From Lacrimispora sp. BS-2 (GTDB taxonomy: Bacteria > Bacillota > Clostridia > Lachnospirales > Lachnospiraceae): a DNA stretch of 64,000 bases. The stretch is from contig NZ_CP157940.1 of assembly GCF_040207125.1 (NCBI RefSeq), forward strand, positions 1,302,001-1,366,000. The letters run 5' to 3'. The translations under genes were made by a program, and so were the position numbers. Numbering within the stretch: the first letter of the stretch is position 1; every line of letters begins with the position of its first letter. Under the pieces are notes generated by a model. It had not been told where the DNA came from. It saw only the letters and a program-made list of their open reading frames with translations, and did no database searches. This document shows, one piece after another, positions 46,840 through 55,780 of this stretch.

Positions 46840-48189
46840 ATGGCTTTTGAGAGCTTATCCGATAAATTACAGAATGTATTTAAAAGTTTAAGAGGCAAAG
46901 GACGCTTGTCCGAAGCCGATGTAAAGACAGCCCTTAAAGAAGTGAAGATGGCTTTGTTGGAAGCCGATGTAAGCTTTAAGGTTGTTAAGCAGTTTATTAG
47001 TGCCGTACAGGAGCGGGCCATTGGACAGGATGTCCAGAACAGTCTGACTCCCGGACAGATGGTTATAAAGATTGTAAATGAAGAGCTGGTAAAGCTGATG
47101 GGGTCTGAGACGACTGAGATTCAGTTAAAACCTGCCAGCGATATGACCATCATCATGATGGCCGGTCTTCAGGGTGCCGGTAAGACCACCACCACTGCCA
47201 AGATTGCCGGAAAACTCAAGGCAAAAGGCAGGAAACCGCTTCTCGTTGCCTGTGACGTTTACCGTCCGGCTGCTATCAAGCAGCTGCAGATCAATGGAGA
47301 AAAGCAGGGCGTTCCCGTATTCTCCATGGGAGAAAACCATAAGCCGGCGGATATTGCAAAAGCTGCGGTTGCCTATGCGGAAAAGAATGACCAGAATGTA
47401 ATTATTCTGGACACGGCAGGCCGCCTTCACATTGATGAGGACATGATGAACGAGCTGATCGAAATTAAAGATACAGTAGATGTTCATCAGACAATACTGG
47501 TAGTAGATGCCATGACAGGACAGGATGCAGTAAATGTAGCAGGAATGTTCAACGATAAAATCGGCATTGACGGCGTTATCATTACCAAGCTGGACGGTGA
47601 TACCCGGGGCGGTGCTGCCCTTTCAATCCGTGCAGTGACCGGAAAGCCGGTTCTTTACGTAGGTATGGGAGAAAAGCTTTCGGATCTGGAACAGTTTTAT
47701 CCGGACCGTATGGCTTCCAGAATACTTGGCATGGGCGATATCCTTTCCCTTATTGAAAAGGCTGAAACCCAGGTTGACGAAGAGAAAGCAAAAGAGCTGT
47801 CCCAAAAGCTCCGCAAGGCGGAATTTGATTATAACGATTTTTTGGACCAGATGAATCAGGTAAAGAAAATGGGCGGCATGGCAAGTATTTTAAGCATGAT
47901 GCCAGGCATGGGACAAATGAAGGATATGGATTTTGATGAAAAAGCCATGGACCGGGTAGAAGCGATCATCCTTTCCATGACCAGCAAAGAACGGTTGAAT
48001 CCGGAGCTTATGAAGAATGCTTCCAGAAAACAGCGTGTGGCTAAAGGCGCAGGCGTGGATATTACCGAGGTAAACCGCATTGTAAAGCAGTTTGACCAGA
48101 TGAAAAAGATGATGAAACAGCTTCCCGGCATGATGGGCGGCGGTAAGCGTCACGGCGGTTTGTTAGGTAAACTGAAATTACCGTTTTAA
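46840..48189 (+). CDS. ffh: Signal recognition particle protein Ffh
   Basis: A 449 aa SRP GTPase that delivers nascent membrane proteins to FtsY. N domain to about 95; G1 is GLQGAGKTTTTAKIAG near residue 107, followed by CDVYRPAAIKQL, DTAGRLHID, TKLDGDTRGGAAL; the methionine-rich M domain (about 300-435) includes MMPGMGQMKDM and ends GMMGGGKRHGG. AGGAGGG precedes the start. Confidence 0.97.
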   Translation: MAFESLSDKLQNVFKSLRGKGRLSEADVKTALKEVKMALLEADVSFKVVKQFISAVQERAIGQDVQNSLTPGQMVIKIVNEELVKLMGSETTEIQLKPASDMTIIMMAGLQGAGKTTTTAKIAGKLKAKGRKPLLVACDVYRPAAIKQLQINGEKQGVPVFSMGENHKPADIAKAAVAYAEKNDQNVIILDTAGRLHIDEDMMNELIEIKDTVDVHQTILVVDAMTGQDAVNVAGMFNDKIGIDGVIITKLDGDTRGGAALSIRAVTGKPVLYVGMGEKLSDLEQFYPDRMASRILGMGDILSLIEKAETQVDEEKAKELSQKLRKAEFDYNDFLDQMNQVKKMGGMASILSMMPGMGQMKDMDFDEKAMDRVEAIILSMTSKERLNPELMKNASRKQRVAKGAGVDITEVNRIVKQFDQMKKMMKQLPGMMGGGKRHGGLLGKLKLPF

Positions 48190-48275
48190 TTACTCTTTTC
48201 CGTTAGCAAAGCAGATTTTCTGCATTCGCTATAAATTAGTTTTAGAATCCAAGATTTAAGGAGGTGAATTTCACA

Positions 48276-48518
48276 ATGGCAGTAAAAATGAGATTAAAAA
48301 GAATGGGTCAGAAAAAGGCTCCTTTCTATAGAATTGTAGTTGCAGATTCCAGATCTCCAAGAGATGGCAGATTCATCGAAGAGATTGGTTACTATGATCC
48401 TACCACAGAACCAAGCGTAATCAAGTTTAATGAAGAGAATGCTAAGAAGTGGTTAACAGCAGGTGCTCAGCCAACTGAAGTTGTAAGCAAGCTTTTAAAG
48501 ATCGCCGGTATCCAGTAG
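48276..48518 (+). CDS. rpsP: 30S ribosomal protein S16
   Basis: 80 aa, the usual length. [19 protein letters not shown] and [19 protein letters not shown] are conserved. ATG 48276 has AAGGAGGTG upstream. The 86-base gap after ffh includes a small GCAGA-TTT-TCTGC hairpin but no convincing promoter. Confidence 0.97.
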   Translation: MAVKMRLKRMGQKKAPFYRIVVADSRSPRDGRFIEEIGYYDPTTEPSVIKFNEENAKKWLTAGAQPTEVVSKLLKIAGIQ

Positions 48519-48533
48519 TGAGAGGTGAAGCAT

Positions 48534-48761
48534 ATGAAGGAATTAGTAGAAGTAATTGCAAGAGCACTGGTTGATAATCCGGATCAGGTTGTTGTTACTG
48601 AAACCGTAAAAGAGGATGAGATAATCCTTGAACTTACGGTTGCACCTTCCGACATGGGTAAGGTAATTGGCAAGCAGGGCAGGATCGCAAAAGCTATCCG
48701 CTCTGTTGTAAAAGCAGCAGCCTCCAAAGAAGACAAAAAGGTTACTGTAGAGATCCAGTAA
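48534..48761 (+). CDS. khpA: KH-domain RNA-binding protein KhpA
   Basis: A 75 aa single KH-domain protein. ELTVAPSDMGKVIGKQGRIA contains the GxxG loop (GKQG). KhpA pairs with KhpB (Jag/EloR) in RNA binding and cell-elongation control in Firmicutes. It lies between rpsP and rimM as in other Clostridia. ATG 48534 follows AGAGGTGAAG. Confidence 0.93.
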   Translation: MKELVEVIARALVDNPDQVVVTETVKEDEIILELTVAPSDMGKVIGKQGRIAKAIRSVVKAAASKEDKKVTVEIQ

Positions 48762-48933
48762 TCAGAAAAGACCGCCGGCCTGTCGGGACGACGGTCCTTT
48801 TGGCATGAATCGAACTTCTTTGTGCAAATACTCAGAATAAGCCGGATAGTAATATCCGGTTTCTTTGACATGAGTTACCGAAAGAAGGCAGGTAAAGGGA
48901 ATCGGATTTCCTTTGCATGATATGGAGAGACAG
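48762..48933 (+). other. Intergenic region before rimM with two hairpins
   Basis: A loose GACCG...CGGTC stem followed by CTTTT (about 48770-48800), then a clean CCGGATA-GTAA-TATCCGG hairpin followed by TTTCTTT (48842-48866). Both look like weak terminators or attenuators inside the ribosomal operon. No clear promoter follows. Confidence 0.5.
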
Positions 48934-49443
48934 ATGGAAAATTTGTTAAGAGTTGGCGTAATTTCCTCTACCCATGGGGTGAGGGGAGAAGTAAAGGTTT
49001 ATCCAACCACAGATGATGTAAATCGCTTTAATAGTTTAAAAAATGTAATCCTGGATACTGGAAAAGAGCATATGGATCTTGAAATCCAGGGAGTAAAGTT
49101 TTTTAAGAATATGGTAATCCTTAAGTTTAAAGGATATGATTCCATTGATGATATTGAAAAATACAAAGGAAAAGATTTACTCATAACCAGGGACCAGGCT
49201 GTAGAACTGGGACCGGATGAAAATTTCATTGTTGACTTAATCGGGCTTCGTGTAGTCACTGAAGATGGAAAAGAATTTGGAACACTGACCGATGTGATCA
49301 AGACCGGAGCCAATGATGTCTATGAAGTAAAAACGGCCGAAGGGAAGGAAGTCCTGCTTCCTGCAATCAAGGAATGCGTGTTAAATGTGGATTTAAGGTC
49401 AGGAATTGTTACGGTTCACATCATGGACGGGCTTCTGGATTAA
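48934..49443 (+). CDS. rimM: 16S rRNA processing protein RimM
   Basis: 169 aa: RimM N-terminal domain ([20 protein letters not shown]) and PRC-barrel C-terminal domain ([25 protein letters not shown]). It helps mature the 30S head. I place the start at ATG 48934 after GGAGAGACAG; an in-frame ATG at 48913 is weaker. Confidence 0.95.
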   Translation: MENLLRVGVISSTHGVRGEVKVYPTTDDVNRFNSLKNVILDTGKEHMDLEIQGVKFFKNMVILKFKGYDSIDDIEKYKGKDLLITRDQAVELGPDENFIVDLIGLRVVTEDGKEFGTLTDVIKTGANDVYEVKTAEGKEVLLPAIKECVLNVDLRSGIVTVHIMDGLLD

Positions 49444-49465
49444 AATAGAGGAGTGGAAATAGATA

Positions 49466-50212
49466 ATGAACTATCACATATTAACCCTGTTTCCTGAAAT
49501 GGTCCTAAACGGCCTCCACACCAGTATTATCGGAAGAGCGGCAGAAAAGGGCCTGCTTTCCATTGAAGCCATTGATATCCGGGAATATTCAACAGACAAG
49601 CACCGCCATGTGGATGATTATCCTTATGGGGGCGGAGCTGGAATGGTCATGCAGCCCATGCCTATCTGTGAAGCCTATGATGACTTGTGTGAGAAAACCG
49701 GGAAAAAGCCCCGGGTTATTTACATGACTCCTCAGGGAAGGGTTTTTAACCAGAGAATTGCAGAGGAGCTGGCAAAGGAAGAAGACCTTGTTTTTCTATG
49801 CGGGCATTATGAAGGAATTGATGAGAGAGCTTTGGAGCTTGTTGCCACGGATTATCTTTCCATTGGTGACTATGTGCTGACAGGAGGCGAGCTTCCGGCC
49901 ATGGTCATGATAGACTGCATTTCCCGGCTGATTCCAGGGGTCTTAAACAACGATACCTCTGCAGAATTTGAATCCTTTCACGATAATCTGCTGGAATATC
50001 CCCAGTATACCAGGCCGGAAGAGTACAGGGGACTTAAGGTTCCTGACATCCTTTTATCCGGTCATCATAAGAATATCGATACCTGGAGAAGGGAACAATC
50101 CATTAAGCGGACCCTGGAACGCAGGCCGGATCTTTTGTCGGATGCCAACCTGTCCAAAAAAGAAGCGGAATATTTAAAAAAGCTTGAAAATGAGCAGGAA
50201 AAACGGGAATAA
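49466..50212 (+). CDS. trmD: tRNA (guanine-37-N1)-methyltransferase
   Basis: A 248 aa SPOUT-fold methyltransferase with the trefoil-knot SAM site. ILTLFPEMV, DDYPYGGGAGMVMQPMP, CGHYEGIDERALE and SIGDYVLTGGELPAMVMID are diagnostic. Follows rimM by 22 bases. Confidence 0.97.
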   Translation: MNYHILTLFPEMVLNGLHTSIIGRAAEKGLLSIEAIDIREYSTDKHRHVDDYPYGGGAGMVMQPMPICEAYDDLCEKTGKKPRVIYMTPQGRVFNQRIAEELAKEEDLVFLCGHYEGIDERALELVATDYLSIGDYVLTGGELPAMVMIDCISRLIPGVLNNDTSAEFESFHDNLLEYPQYTRPEEYRGLKVPDILLSGHHKNIDTWRREQSIKRTLERRPDLLSDANLSKKEAEYLKKLENEQEKRE

Positions 50213-50265
50213 TATAACCGAATCAAGCAAGTAGCAACGCGGATTGGGAATATCCGCTTGATGAA
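50213..50265 (-). repeat. Second repeat family, copy S3 (inverted)
   Basis: Read on the minus strand it gives TCAAGCGGATATTCCCAA, a TCCGC arm, then TACTTGCTTGATTCGGTTA, matching S2. It lies directly after trmD and just before the rplS promoter, in opposite orientation to S2. Confidence 0.7.
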
Positions 50266-50272
50266 AAAGGAC

Positions 50273-50301
50273 TTGCAATCTAAGTTTCTTTATGATAAAA
50301 T
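50273..50301 (+). promoter_or_regulatory. Promoter of rplS
   Basis: TTGCAA (50273-50278), a 17-base spacer and TAAAAT (50296-50301) with TG two bases upstream. The leader of about 85 bases could hold an L19-type autoregulatory structure, which I could not confirm. Confidence 0.65.
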
Positions 50302-50394
50302 GTAAAACGTTGTGATGAAAAGGCGATGGTCCTCTGTTACGGATTTTAAAATGAAGTATTAAGAACATCAAATAATATCAAGGAGGTTCACACA

Positions 50395-50742
50395 ATGAAC
50401 GAAATTATTAAGAATATTGAAGCAGCACAGTTAAAGCAGGAAGTTCCACAGTTCAACGTTGGCGATACCGTTAAGGTATACAACAAGATCAAAGAGGGAG
50501 CCCGCGAAAGAATCCAGATTTTTGAAGGAACTGTTATCAAAAGACAGAACGGCGGCGCCAGAGAGACATTTACCGTAAGAAAGAATTCTAACGGCATCGG
50601 CGTTGAGAAGACCTGGCCATTACATTCCCCTTCCGTAGACAACATTGAAGTTGTAAGAAAGGGTAAAGTAAGAAGAGCAAAGCTGTATTACTTAAGAGAC
50701 AGAGTTGGTAAAGCTGCCAAGGTTAAAGAATCAGTTAAATAA
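50395..50742 (+). CDS. rplS: 50S ribosomal protein L19
   Basis: 115 aa, full length. [35 protein letters not shown] and [20 protein letters not shown] are conserved. AAGGAGGTTCACACA gives a strong site. Confidence 0.97.
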   Translation: MNEIIKNIEAAQLKQEVPQFNVGDTVKVYNKIKEGARERIQIFEGTVIKRQNGGARETFTVRKNSNGIGVEKTWPLHSPSVDNIEVVRKGKVRRAKLYYLRDRVGKAAKVKESVK

Positions 50743-50766
50743 TTCCGGATCAAGGTGAGGGGGACA

Positions 50767-50788
50767 ATGCAAATTGTCCCTTTCTTGG
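50767..50788 (+). terminator. Terminator after rplS
   Basis: GGGACAAT-GCAA-ATTGTCCC, a perfect 8-base stem with a tetraloop, then TTTCTT. Confidence 0.8.
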
Positions 50789-50862
50789 CATAGTTACTTA
50801 AGAAAGTTCACTTCACCATGCTCACCAAATGACCAATTATGCCAAGGGAATCGAACTTTCTT
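50784..50862 (+). promoter_or_regulatory. Interleaved inverted repeats upstream of lepB
   Basis: CTTGGCATA (50784-50792) is complementary to TATGCCAAG (50838-50846), and AAGAAAGTTC (50800-50809) to GAACTTTCTT (50853-50862). The two pairs are interleaved, so both stems together would form a pseudoknot; separately they are mutually compatible alternatives. TATAAT (50862-50867) overlaps the last arm but has no good -35. Function unknown. Confidence 0.5.
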
Positions 50863-50885
50863 ATAATAGATGGGGTGTTTCATAC

Positions 50886-51437
50886 ATGGATTTTTATCAC
50901 AGTGAAGATAATAATAGGCTCCGGCAAATAGTCAACTGGGTGGTTGACATTGTAGTAGTGATTGCATTAGCATGGTTTCTGGTCTATGCTTATGGAACAC
51001 AGATCGCGATTGCAGGGCATTCCATGCTTCCTCTTCTCGCCTCGAATGACGTAGTTTTGATGGACCGGCTGGTTTATGATTTTGGAAACCCGGACCGGTT
51101 TGACGTGGTGGTATTTCAAAGAGAAGACCAGAAAATGAATGTAAAGAGGGTCATCGGCCTGCCAGGTGAAACTGTGCAGATAAAAAATGATGAAATCTTT
51201 ATTGACGGCGAAAAACTAAAAGAACCCTCCGGTTCCGGCAGGATTTCTCTGGCCGGGCTTGCGGAAAAGCCGGTTAAGCTTGAAGATGATGAATATTTCC
51301 TGTTGGGTGATAACAGGGACAGCAGCGAGGACAGCCGTTTTGCCAATATCGGAAATGTAAGCAGAGACCAGATCCAGGGAAAGGTATGGTTCCGGATGCT
51401 GCCTTTTATAAAAATGGAACTAATTCGTTCAAAGTAG
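50886..51437 (+). CDS. lepB: Signal peptidase I
   Basis: A 183 aa type I signal peptidase. One transmembrane helix near residues 15-37; catalytic Ser in AIAGHSMLPLL, Lys in NVKRVIGLPGE, plus FLLGDNRDSSEDSRFAN. An in-frame ATG at 50829 would add 19 residues but has no ribosome site and lies within the repeats above, so I start at 50886. Confidence 0.92.
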   Translation: MDFYHSEDNNRLRQIVNWVVDIVVVIALAWFLVYAYGTQIAIAGHSMLPLLASNDVVLMDRLVYDFGNPDRFDVVVFQREDQKMNVKRVIGLPGETVQIKNDEIFIDGEKLKEPSGSGRISLAGLAEKPVKLEDDEYFLLGDNRDSSEDSRFANIGNVSRDQIQGKVWFRMLPFIKMELIRSK

Positions 51438-51446
51438 AGGAATGTT

Positions 51447-52289
51447 ATGAATATACAATGGTATCCAGGTCATATGACCAAAGCCAAGAGGGCTATGAAA
51501 GAAGATATCAAATTAATTGATTTGATAATAGAACTGGTGGACGCAAGAGTCCCCTTAAGCAGCCGAAACCCTGATATTGATGATTTAGGGGCCGGAAAAG
51601 CGCGGATTGTTCTGCTTAATAAATCCGATCTTGCGGATGAACGTTACAACAGCGCCTGGGAGTCTTATTTTATAGCCAAGGGCTGCCACGTTATCAAGGT
51701 GAATTCCAAAAGCGGGGCAGGATTAAAGCAGATTAATGGTGTTGTCCAGGAGGCATGTAAGGAGAAAATAGAGCGTGACCGCAGAAGAGGAATTTTAAAC
51801 CGCCCGGTGAGAGCCATGGTGGTTGGGATCCCCAACGTGGGAAAGTCTACTTTCATCAATTCCTTTGCAGGAAAAGCATGCACAAAAACAGGAAACAGGC
51901 CAGGAGTGACCAAAGGGAATCAATGGATCAGGCTGAATAAAAGCCTGGAGCTTCTTGATACTCCCGGCATTTTATGGCCGAAATTTGAAGATCAGCAGGT
52001 AGGAATCAAGCTGGCCATCATTGGATCCGTCAATGACGAGATCTTGAATAAGGATGAACTGGCAATGGAACTCATCCGTTTCCTGACAAAAGAATATCCC
52101 AAGGTTCTTTCCGAAAGATATGGAATAGAAACAGAAGATTCTCTGGAGGCATTAAGGCAGGTGGCACAGGCAAGGGCCTGTCTTGCAAAGGGCGGAGAGC
52201 TGGATCTGGTGAAGGCTTCCAATCTTTTGATTGACGATTTCAGAAGCGGAAAGCTGGGCCGGATGACTCTGGAATTACCTGTGCAGTAG
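51447..52289 (+). CDS. rbgA: Ribosome biogenesis GTPase RbgA (YlqF)
   Basis: A 280 aa circularly permuted GTPase needed for late 50S assembly. IQWYPGHMTKAKRAM opens the protein; G4 LNKSDLAD precedes G1 GIPNVGKSTFINS and G3 LLDTPGILWPK. The C-terminal ANTAR-like helical domain is present. Normal neighbour of lepB and rnhB. Confidence 0.95.
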   Translation: MNIQWYPGHMTKAKRAMKEDIKLIDLIIELVDARVPLSSRNPDIDDLGAGKARIVLLNKSDLADERYNSAWESYFIAKGCHVIKVNSKSGAGLKQINGVVQEACKEKIERDRRRGILNRPVRAMVVGIPNVGKSTFINSFAGKACTKTGNRPGVTKGNQWIRLNKSLELLDTPGILWPKFEDQQVGIKLAIIGSVNDEILNKDELAMELIRFLTKEYPKVLSERYGIETEDSLEALRQVAQARACLAKGGELDLVKASNLLIDDFRSGKLGRMTLELPVQ

Positions 52290-52304
52290 TCGGAATTAAA
52301 TATT

Positions 52305-52345
52305 AGGGTTTTGCTTTTTGGAAGAAGAGCAAGACCCTGTTTTTT
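52305..52345 (+). terminator. Terminator between rbgA and rnhB
   Basis: AGGGTTTTGC pairs with GCAAGACCCT (one wobble) and is followed by GTTTTTT. rnhB may therefore be expressed partly by read-through. Confidence 0.75.
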
Positions 52346-52370
52346 AATCATAAAATGGGAGCTTAATGAA

Positions 52371-53021
52371 ATGAGAAAATTAACAGAAGAAAAACTTCAG
52401 GCAGAACGAGAGCGTCTGGAGAACATGAAAGAGTTTGAATACCAGTATGAGGATCATATACTGGTCTGCGGGATCGATGAGGCAGGACGGGGGCCTCTGG
52501 CAGGACCGGTGGTGGCCGGCGCAGTGATCCTTCCCAGGGCCTGCGAGATTCTCTTTTTAAATGATTCAAAAAAGCTGTCAGAGAAACGGCGGGAAGCCCT
52601 GTATGAAGAGATCCGGGAAAAAGCCTCCGCTTTTGCGGTGGGAGTAGTGGGGGCAGACAGGATCGATGAAATAAACATCCTGCAGGCTACCTATGAAGCC
52701 ATGAGGCTTGCCATAAATAAATTGGGAGTGGAGCCGGAAGTTCTTTTAAATGATGCGGTTACGATCCCAGGCATTGCCGTTTCCCAGGTTCCCATTGTCA
52801 AAGGAGATTCAAAAAGTGTGTCAATTGCTGCCGCAAGCATTATGGCCAAAGTGACCAGGGATCATATGATGGAAGAATATGATAAAATATTTCCGGAATA
52901 TGGTTTTGCAAAGCATAAAGGATATGGGACGGCTGTTCATATTAATGCCTTAAAGGAGTTTGGCCCCTGCCCCATTCACAGGCGCAGTTTTATTAAAAAT
53001 TTTGTGGGAGGTTCTCTTTGA
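52371..53021 (+). CDS. rnhB: Ribonuclease HII
   Basis: A 216 aa RNase HII. The N-terminal charged helix precedes VCGIDEAGRGPLAGPVVAGA with two catalytic acids (DE); NDSKKLSEKRRE and KGDSKSVSIAAASIMAKVTRD follow. ATG 52371 is used because upstream codons fall inside the terminator. Confidence 0.95.
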   Translation: MRKLTEEKLQAERERLENMKEFEYQYEDHILVCGIDEAGRGPLAGPVVAGAVILPRACEILFLNDSKKLSEKRREALYEEIREKASAFAVGVVGADRIDEINILQATYEAMRLAINKLGVEPEVLLNDAVTIPGIAVSQVPIVKGDSKSVSIAAASIMAKVTRDHMMEEYDKIFPEYGFAKHKGYGTAVHINALKEFGPCPIHRRSFIKNFVGGSL

Positions 53022-53362
53022 AAAACCATCGGGAGGTTGGACGCGAGTTTGAGGATGCGGCCGCCGCATATCTGGAAAGTAAAGGATATGTAATATTAGA
53101 GCGAAATTATGGGGACCGTAAGGGAGAAATTGATATTATCGCAAAGGATGGAAAGGAACTCGTCTTTATCGAGGTAAAGTACCGGCGGAATCTGGAAAAA
53201 GGGGATCCTGCGGAAGCAGTCCATTTTTTGAAACAAAGAAAAATCAGGGATGCTGCCAGGAGATATCTGTACCGGCACCATCTGGGAGAGGACATTCCCT
53301 GCAGGTTTGACGTGGTGGCGATCCTGGGCCAGGAAATCCGGCTGATAAAAGACGCATTTTAA
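53018..53362 (+). CDS. yraN: YraN/UPF0102 family protein
   Basis: A 114 aa protein with a restriction-endonuclease-like fold: GREFEDAAAAYLESKGY, RNYGDRKGEIDIIAKDG and FIEVKYRRN hold the D-ExK nuclease residues. Role unproven, often beside rnhB. The start is TTG 53018 overlapping the rnhB stop, with GGGAGG six bases upstream. Confidence 0.9.
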   Translation: MKNHREVGREFEDAAAAYLESKGYVILERNYGDRKGEIDIIAKDGKELVFIEVKYRRNLEKGDPAEAVHFLKQRKIRDAARRYLYRHHLGEDIPCRFDVVAILGQEIRLIKDAF

Positions 53363-53373
53363 ACAAAGGTGTG

Positions 53374-54234
53374 ATGGAAAATATGTGGAAGCGAAAAGCT
53401 AGTGATATGAGATTGGATTATAAAACAATGGAAAAGGTGCCTTATTTGTCTTTTCCGATTTTAGAAAGAACCGGGCTGGTTAAACAAGGTTTTTCAACGA
53501 AGCTGGGCGGCGTCAGCCAGGGAAAGTTTGCTACTATGAATTTTACATTTACCCGGGGAGATAATCGGTCACATGTCCTGGAAAACTACAGCCGGATGGC
53601 AAAGGCTCTGGGAGTTGATATGGAACGGATGGTTTTGTCCTATCAGACCCATACCACCAATGTCCGGCTGGTGACAGAAGAGGACGCAGGGAAAGGAATT
53701 GTAAAGGAACGGGATTATGAAGATGTGGATGGATTGATCACAGATGTTCCTGGAATTACTCTGGTCACTTTTTATGCAGATTGTGTCCCCCTTTATTTTC
53801 TGGATCCGATCCACAGAGCTGTTGGGCTCAGCCATTCCGGCTGGAGGGGAACCGTGAAACGCATGGGGGAAGTTACTGTTAAAAAAATGGAGGAAGCCTT
53901 TGGAACAAAGGCGGAGGATGTGATCGCCTGCATCGGTCCCAGCATTTGCATGGAATGCTATGAGGTGGGAAGTGAAGTCGCCCAGGAGTTTATGAAAGGG
54001 TTTGACAGGAAGCATTGGGGCGAAATATTATGGGAAAAGGAAGATGGGAAATATTTGCTGGACCTTTGGCGGGCAAATGAAATTGTGCTGCTGGAGGCTG
54101 GAGTAAAGCAGGAAAATATCCAGGTTACGGATATCTGTACCCATTGCAATTCAGATCTTTTATTTTCCCATCGGACGACCGGAAATGAGAGAGGAAATCT
54201 GGCTGCGTTTTTAGGGATCGCAGAAAAAAGATAA
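53374..54234 (+). CDS. pgeF: Polyphenol oxidase / purine nucleoside phosphorylase family (PgeF, YfiH)
   Basis: A 286 aa member of the laccase-domain (LACC1/YfiH) family. Zinc ligands are visible in SYQTHTTNVRLV, FYADCVPLYF and GLSHSGWRGTVKRM; ACIGPSICMECYEVG and THCNSDLLFSHR complete the family pattern. Members act on purine nucleosides or trim misincorporated L-Ser from peptidoglycan precursors. GTG 53371 is an alternative start. Confidence 0.9.
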   Translation: MENMWKRKASDMRLDYKTMEKVPYLSFPILERTGLVKQGFSTKLGGVSQGKFATMNFTFTRGDNRSHVLENYSRMAKALGVDMERMVLSYQTHTTNVRLVTEEDAGKGIVKERDYEDVDGLITDVPGITLVTFYADCVPLYFLDPIHRAVGLSHSGWRGTVKRMGEVTVKKMEEAFGTKAEDVIACIGPSICMECYEVGSEVAQEFMKGFDRKHWGEILWEKEDGKYLLDLWRANEIVLLEAGVKQENIQVTDICTHCNSDLLFSHRTTGNERGNLAAFLGIAEKR

Positions 54235-54254
54235 CCTCTAATGATACAGATGGA

Positions 54255-54303
54255 GAGATGCTGCTAAGCTGACTTAAATTCGTTTGCAGCATCTCCCTTT
54301 TTG
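54255..54303 (+). terminator. Terminator after pgeF
   Basis: GAGATGCTGC and GCAGCATCTC form a 10-base stem followed by CCTTTTTG. Confidence 0.88.
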
Positions 54304-54310
54304 TTAAAAT

Positions 54311-54374
54311 AAAAGGAGCATTGCCCCCGGCATGAATTATGATGATTTCATGCCATCGTGCAATACTCCTTTCC
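54311..54374 (-). terminator. Terminator of prs (minus strand)
   Basis: AAAGGAGCATTGC pairs with GCAATACTCCTTT, with an inner CGGCATGA/TCATGCC stem. On the minus strand the exit reads into TTTTATTTTAAC. Confidence 0.85.
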
Positions 54375-54399
54375 GCTTTTACAAAAGTGAGGCATATTC

Positions 54400-55578
54400 T
54401 TATGCCAGATATTTTTTTAACAAATTCTGTATCTTGTCCGTAGATGAAAGAGCAGTACTTATGGGTACGTCATGATTTAAGGAATTCACAACTGCCGCAA
54501 TGTATTTACTGATGTCTGCTTCCACATACCATTCCCTGTCAAGCAATTCCATTGGACGGTAATTTAAATTTGTTGTAACAACACAGTCTATGTAGCCCCG
54601 GCTGTAATACTCGTCAAATTTAGACAGTCCGTTGGTAAACAGGCCAAAGGTACAGCAAACAATAACCTTGTCCGCTTTCCGTTCTTTTAATTCCTTAGCC
54701 GTATCCAGCATACTCTCTCCGGAGGAGATCATATCGTCTACGATCAGCACCGTCTTGCCCTCTACGGAAGCACCCAAGAACTCGTGGGCAACAATAGGGT
54801 TCCGTCCGTCTATCACTTTGGAGTAATCTCGTCTTTTATAAAACATACCCATGTCCACACTTAAATTGTTTGCCAGGTATACGGCACGGTCCATGGCACC
54901 CTCATCCGGACTGATGACCATTAAATGCTCTTTATTAATCTTTAAATGCGGATACTTCCTTAAAACTGCCTTGACAAACTGGTAGGTGGGCATGAAATTG
55001 TCAAATCCGTTTAATGGGATGGCATTTTGAACTCTGGGGTCGTGGGCATCAAAGGTAATGATGTTGCTGACTCCCATGTGAACCAGTTCTTCCAATGCCA
55101 TGGCGCAGTCTAAAGATTCCCTTTTGGTTCTCTTGTGCTGACGGCTTTCATATAAAAACGGCATAATGACGCATACCCTGTGGGCCGTTGCGCTGCAGGC
55201 ACCAATGATTCTTTTTAAATCCTGAAAATGATCGTCAGGAGACATATGGTTGGTATAACCATTGACCGTATAGGTTATGCTGTAATTGGTGACGTCCGCC
55301 ATCACGAATACATCCGTACCCCGGACAGATTCCCTGATGATGCCTTTTGCTTCTCCGCTTCCAAAACGTGGGCACTCGCATTTAAGAAGATAGGAGTCCA
55401 CATCATAACCGCGATAGTGAAGATCAGCTTTACGGCGTATAAGCTCCTGGATATCATTTCTGCGGAAACCTACGATGTGGTCATTTACTTTTCCGGCCAG
55501 TTCCCGGCAGCTTTCCAGCGCTGCAATCTTTAAGGGTGCAACAGGTAGCTGGTCGTTAAATACATAATCATTTGCCAT
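54400..55578 (-). CDS. prs: Ribose-phosphate pyrophosphokinase
   Basis: A 392 aa PRPP synthetase, longer than the roughly 315 aa classical enzyme, as in many Clostridia; the additions are in the N-terminal half. The PRPP-binding motif is VLIVDDMISSGESML; FDAHDPRVQNAI and VISPDEGAMDRAVYLAN are conserved. The start is at 55578, behind GGAGGAATCTTTGTC; an ATG nine codons upstream is less likely. Confidence 0.93.
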   Translation of the reverse strand: MANDYVFNDQLPVAPLKIAALESCRELAGKVNDHIVGFRRNDIQELIRRKADLHYRGYDVDSYLLKCECPRFGSGEAKGIIRESVRGTDVFVMADVTNYSITYTVNGYTNHMSPDDHFQDLKRIIGACSATAHRVCVIMPFLYESRQHKRTKRESLDCAMALEELVHMGVSNIITFDAHDPRVQNAIPLNGFDNFMPTYQFVKAVLRKYPHLKINKEHLMVISPDEGAMDRAVYLANNLSVDMGMFYKRRDYSKVIDGRNPIVAHEFLGASVEGKTVLIVDDMISSGESMLDTAKELKERKADKVIVCCTFGLFTNGLSKFDEYYSRGYIDCVVTTNLNYRPMELLDREWYVEADISKYIAAVVNSLNHDVPISTALSSTDKIQNLLKKYLA

Positions 55579-55645
55579 GACAAAGATTCCTCCATAATAA
55601 ATCAACAGCCAGTCGTAAGACTGCCTGCTTTTAATCTTACACCCT

Positions 55646-55675
55646 TTTATACCATTGATTGACAGAATGCGTCAA
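55646..55675 (-). promoter_or_regulatory. Promoter of prs
   Basis: On the minus strand TTGACG (55675-55670), an 18-base spacer and TATAAA (55651-55646) with TGG before it. Confidence 0.7.
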
Positions 55676-55719
55676 TAGCCTTGGGCGTATTTCCAGGAAA
55701 AAAAACAAAAAAGGCTTCC

Positions 55720-55748
55720 TTTACAAAGAGTAACAATCTTGTTATGAT
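55720..55748 (+). promoter_or_regulatory. Promoter of the DUF512-der-plsY-gpsA operon
   Basis: TTTACA (55720-55725), a 17-base spacer and TATGAT (55743-55748). Transcription would start near 55755, past the ATG at 55751, which supports 55781 as the start of the first gene. Confidence 0.75.
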
Positions 55749-55780
55749 ATATGGGACAGCTACAGAAAGGTAAAATTGAA

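Noticed and set aside
48801..48850. tRNA-like fragment (sequence resembling a TpsiC loop near 48805 and 50848)
   Set aside because: No acceptor, D or anticodon arms can be built around it.
50302..50394. L19 leader autoregulatory RNA before rplS
   Set aside because: The leader length fits, but I could not draw the expected structure by eye with confidence.
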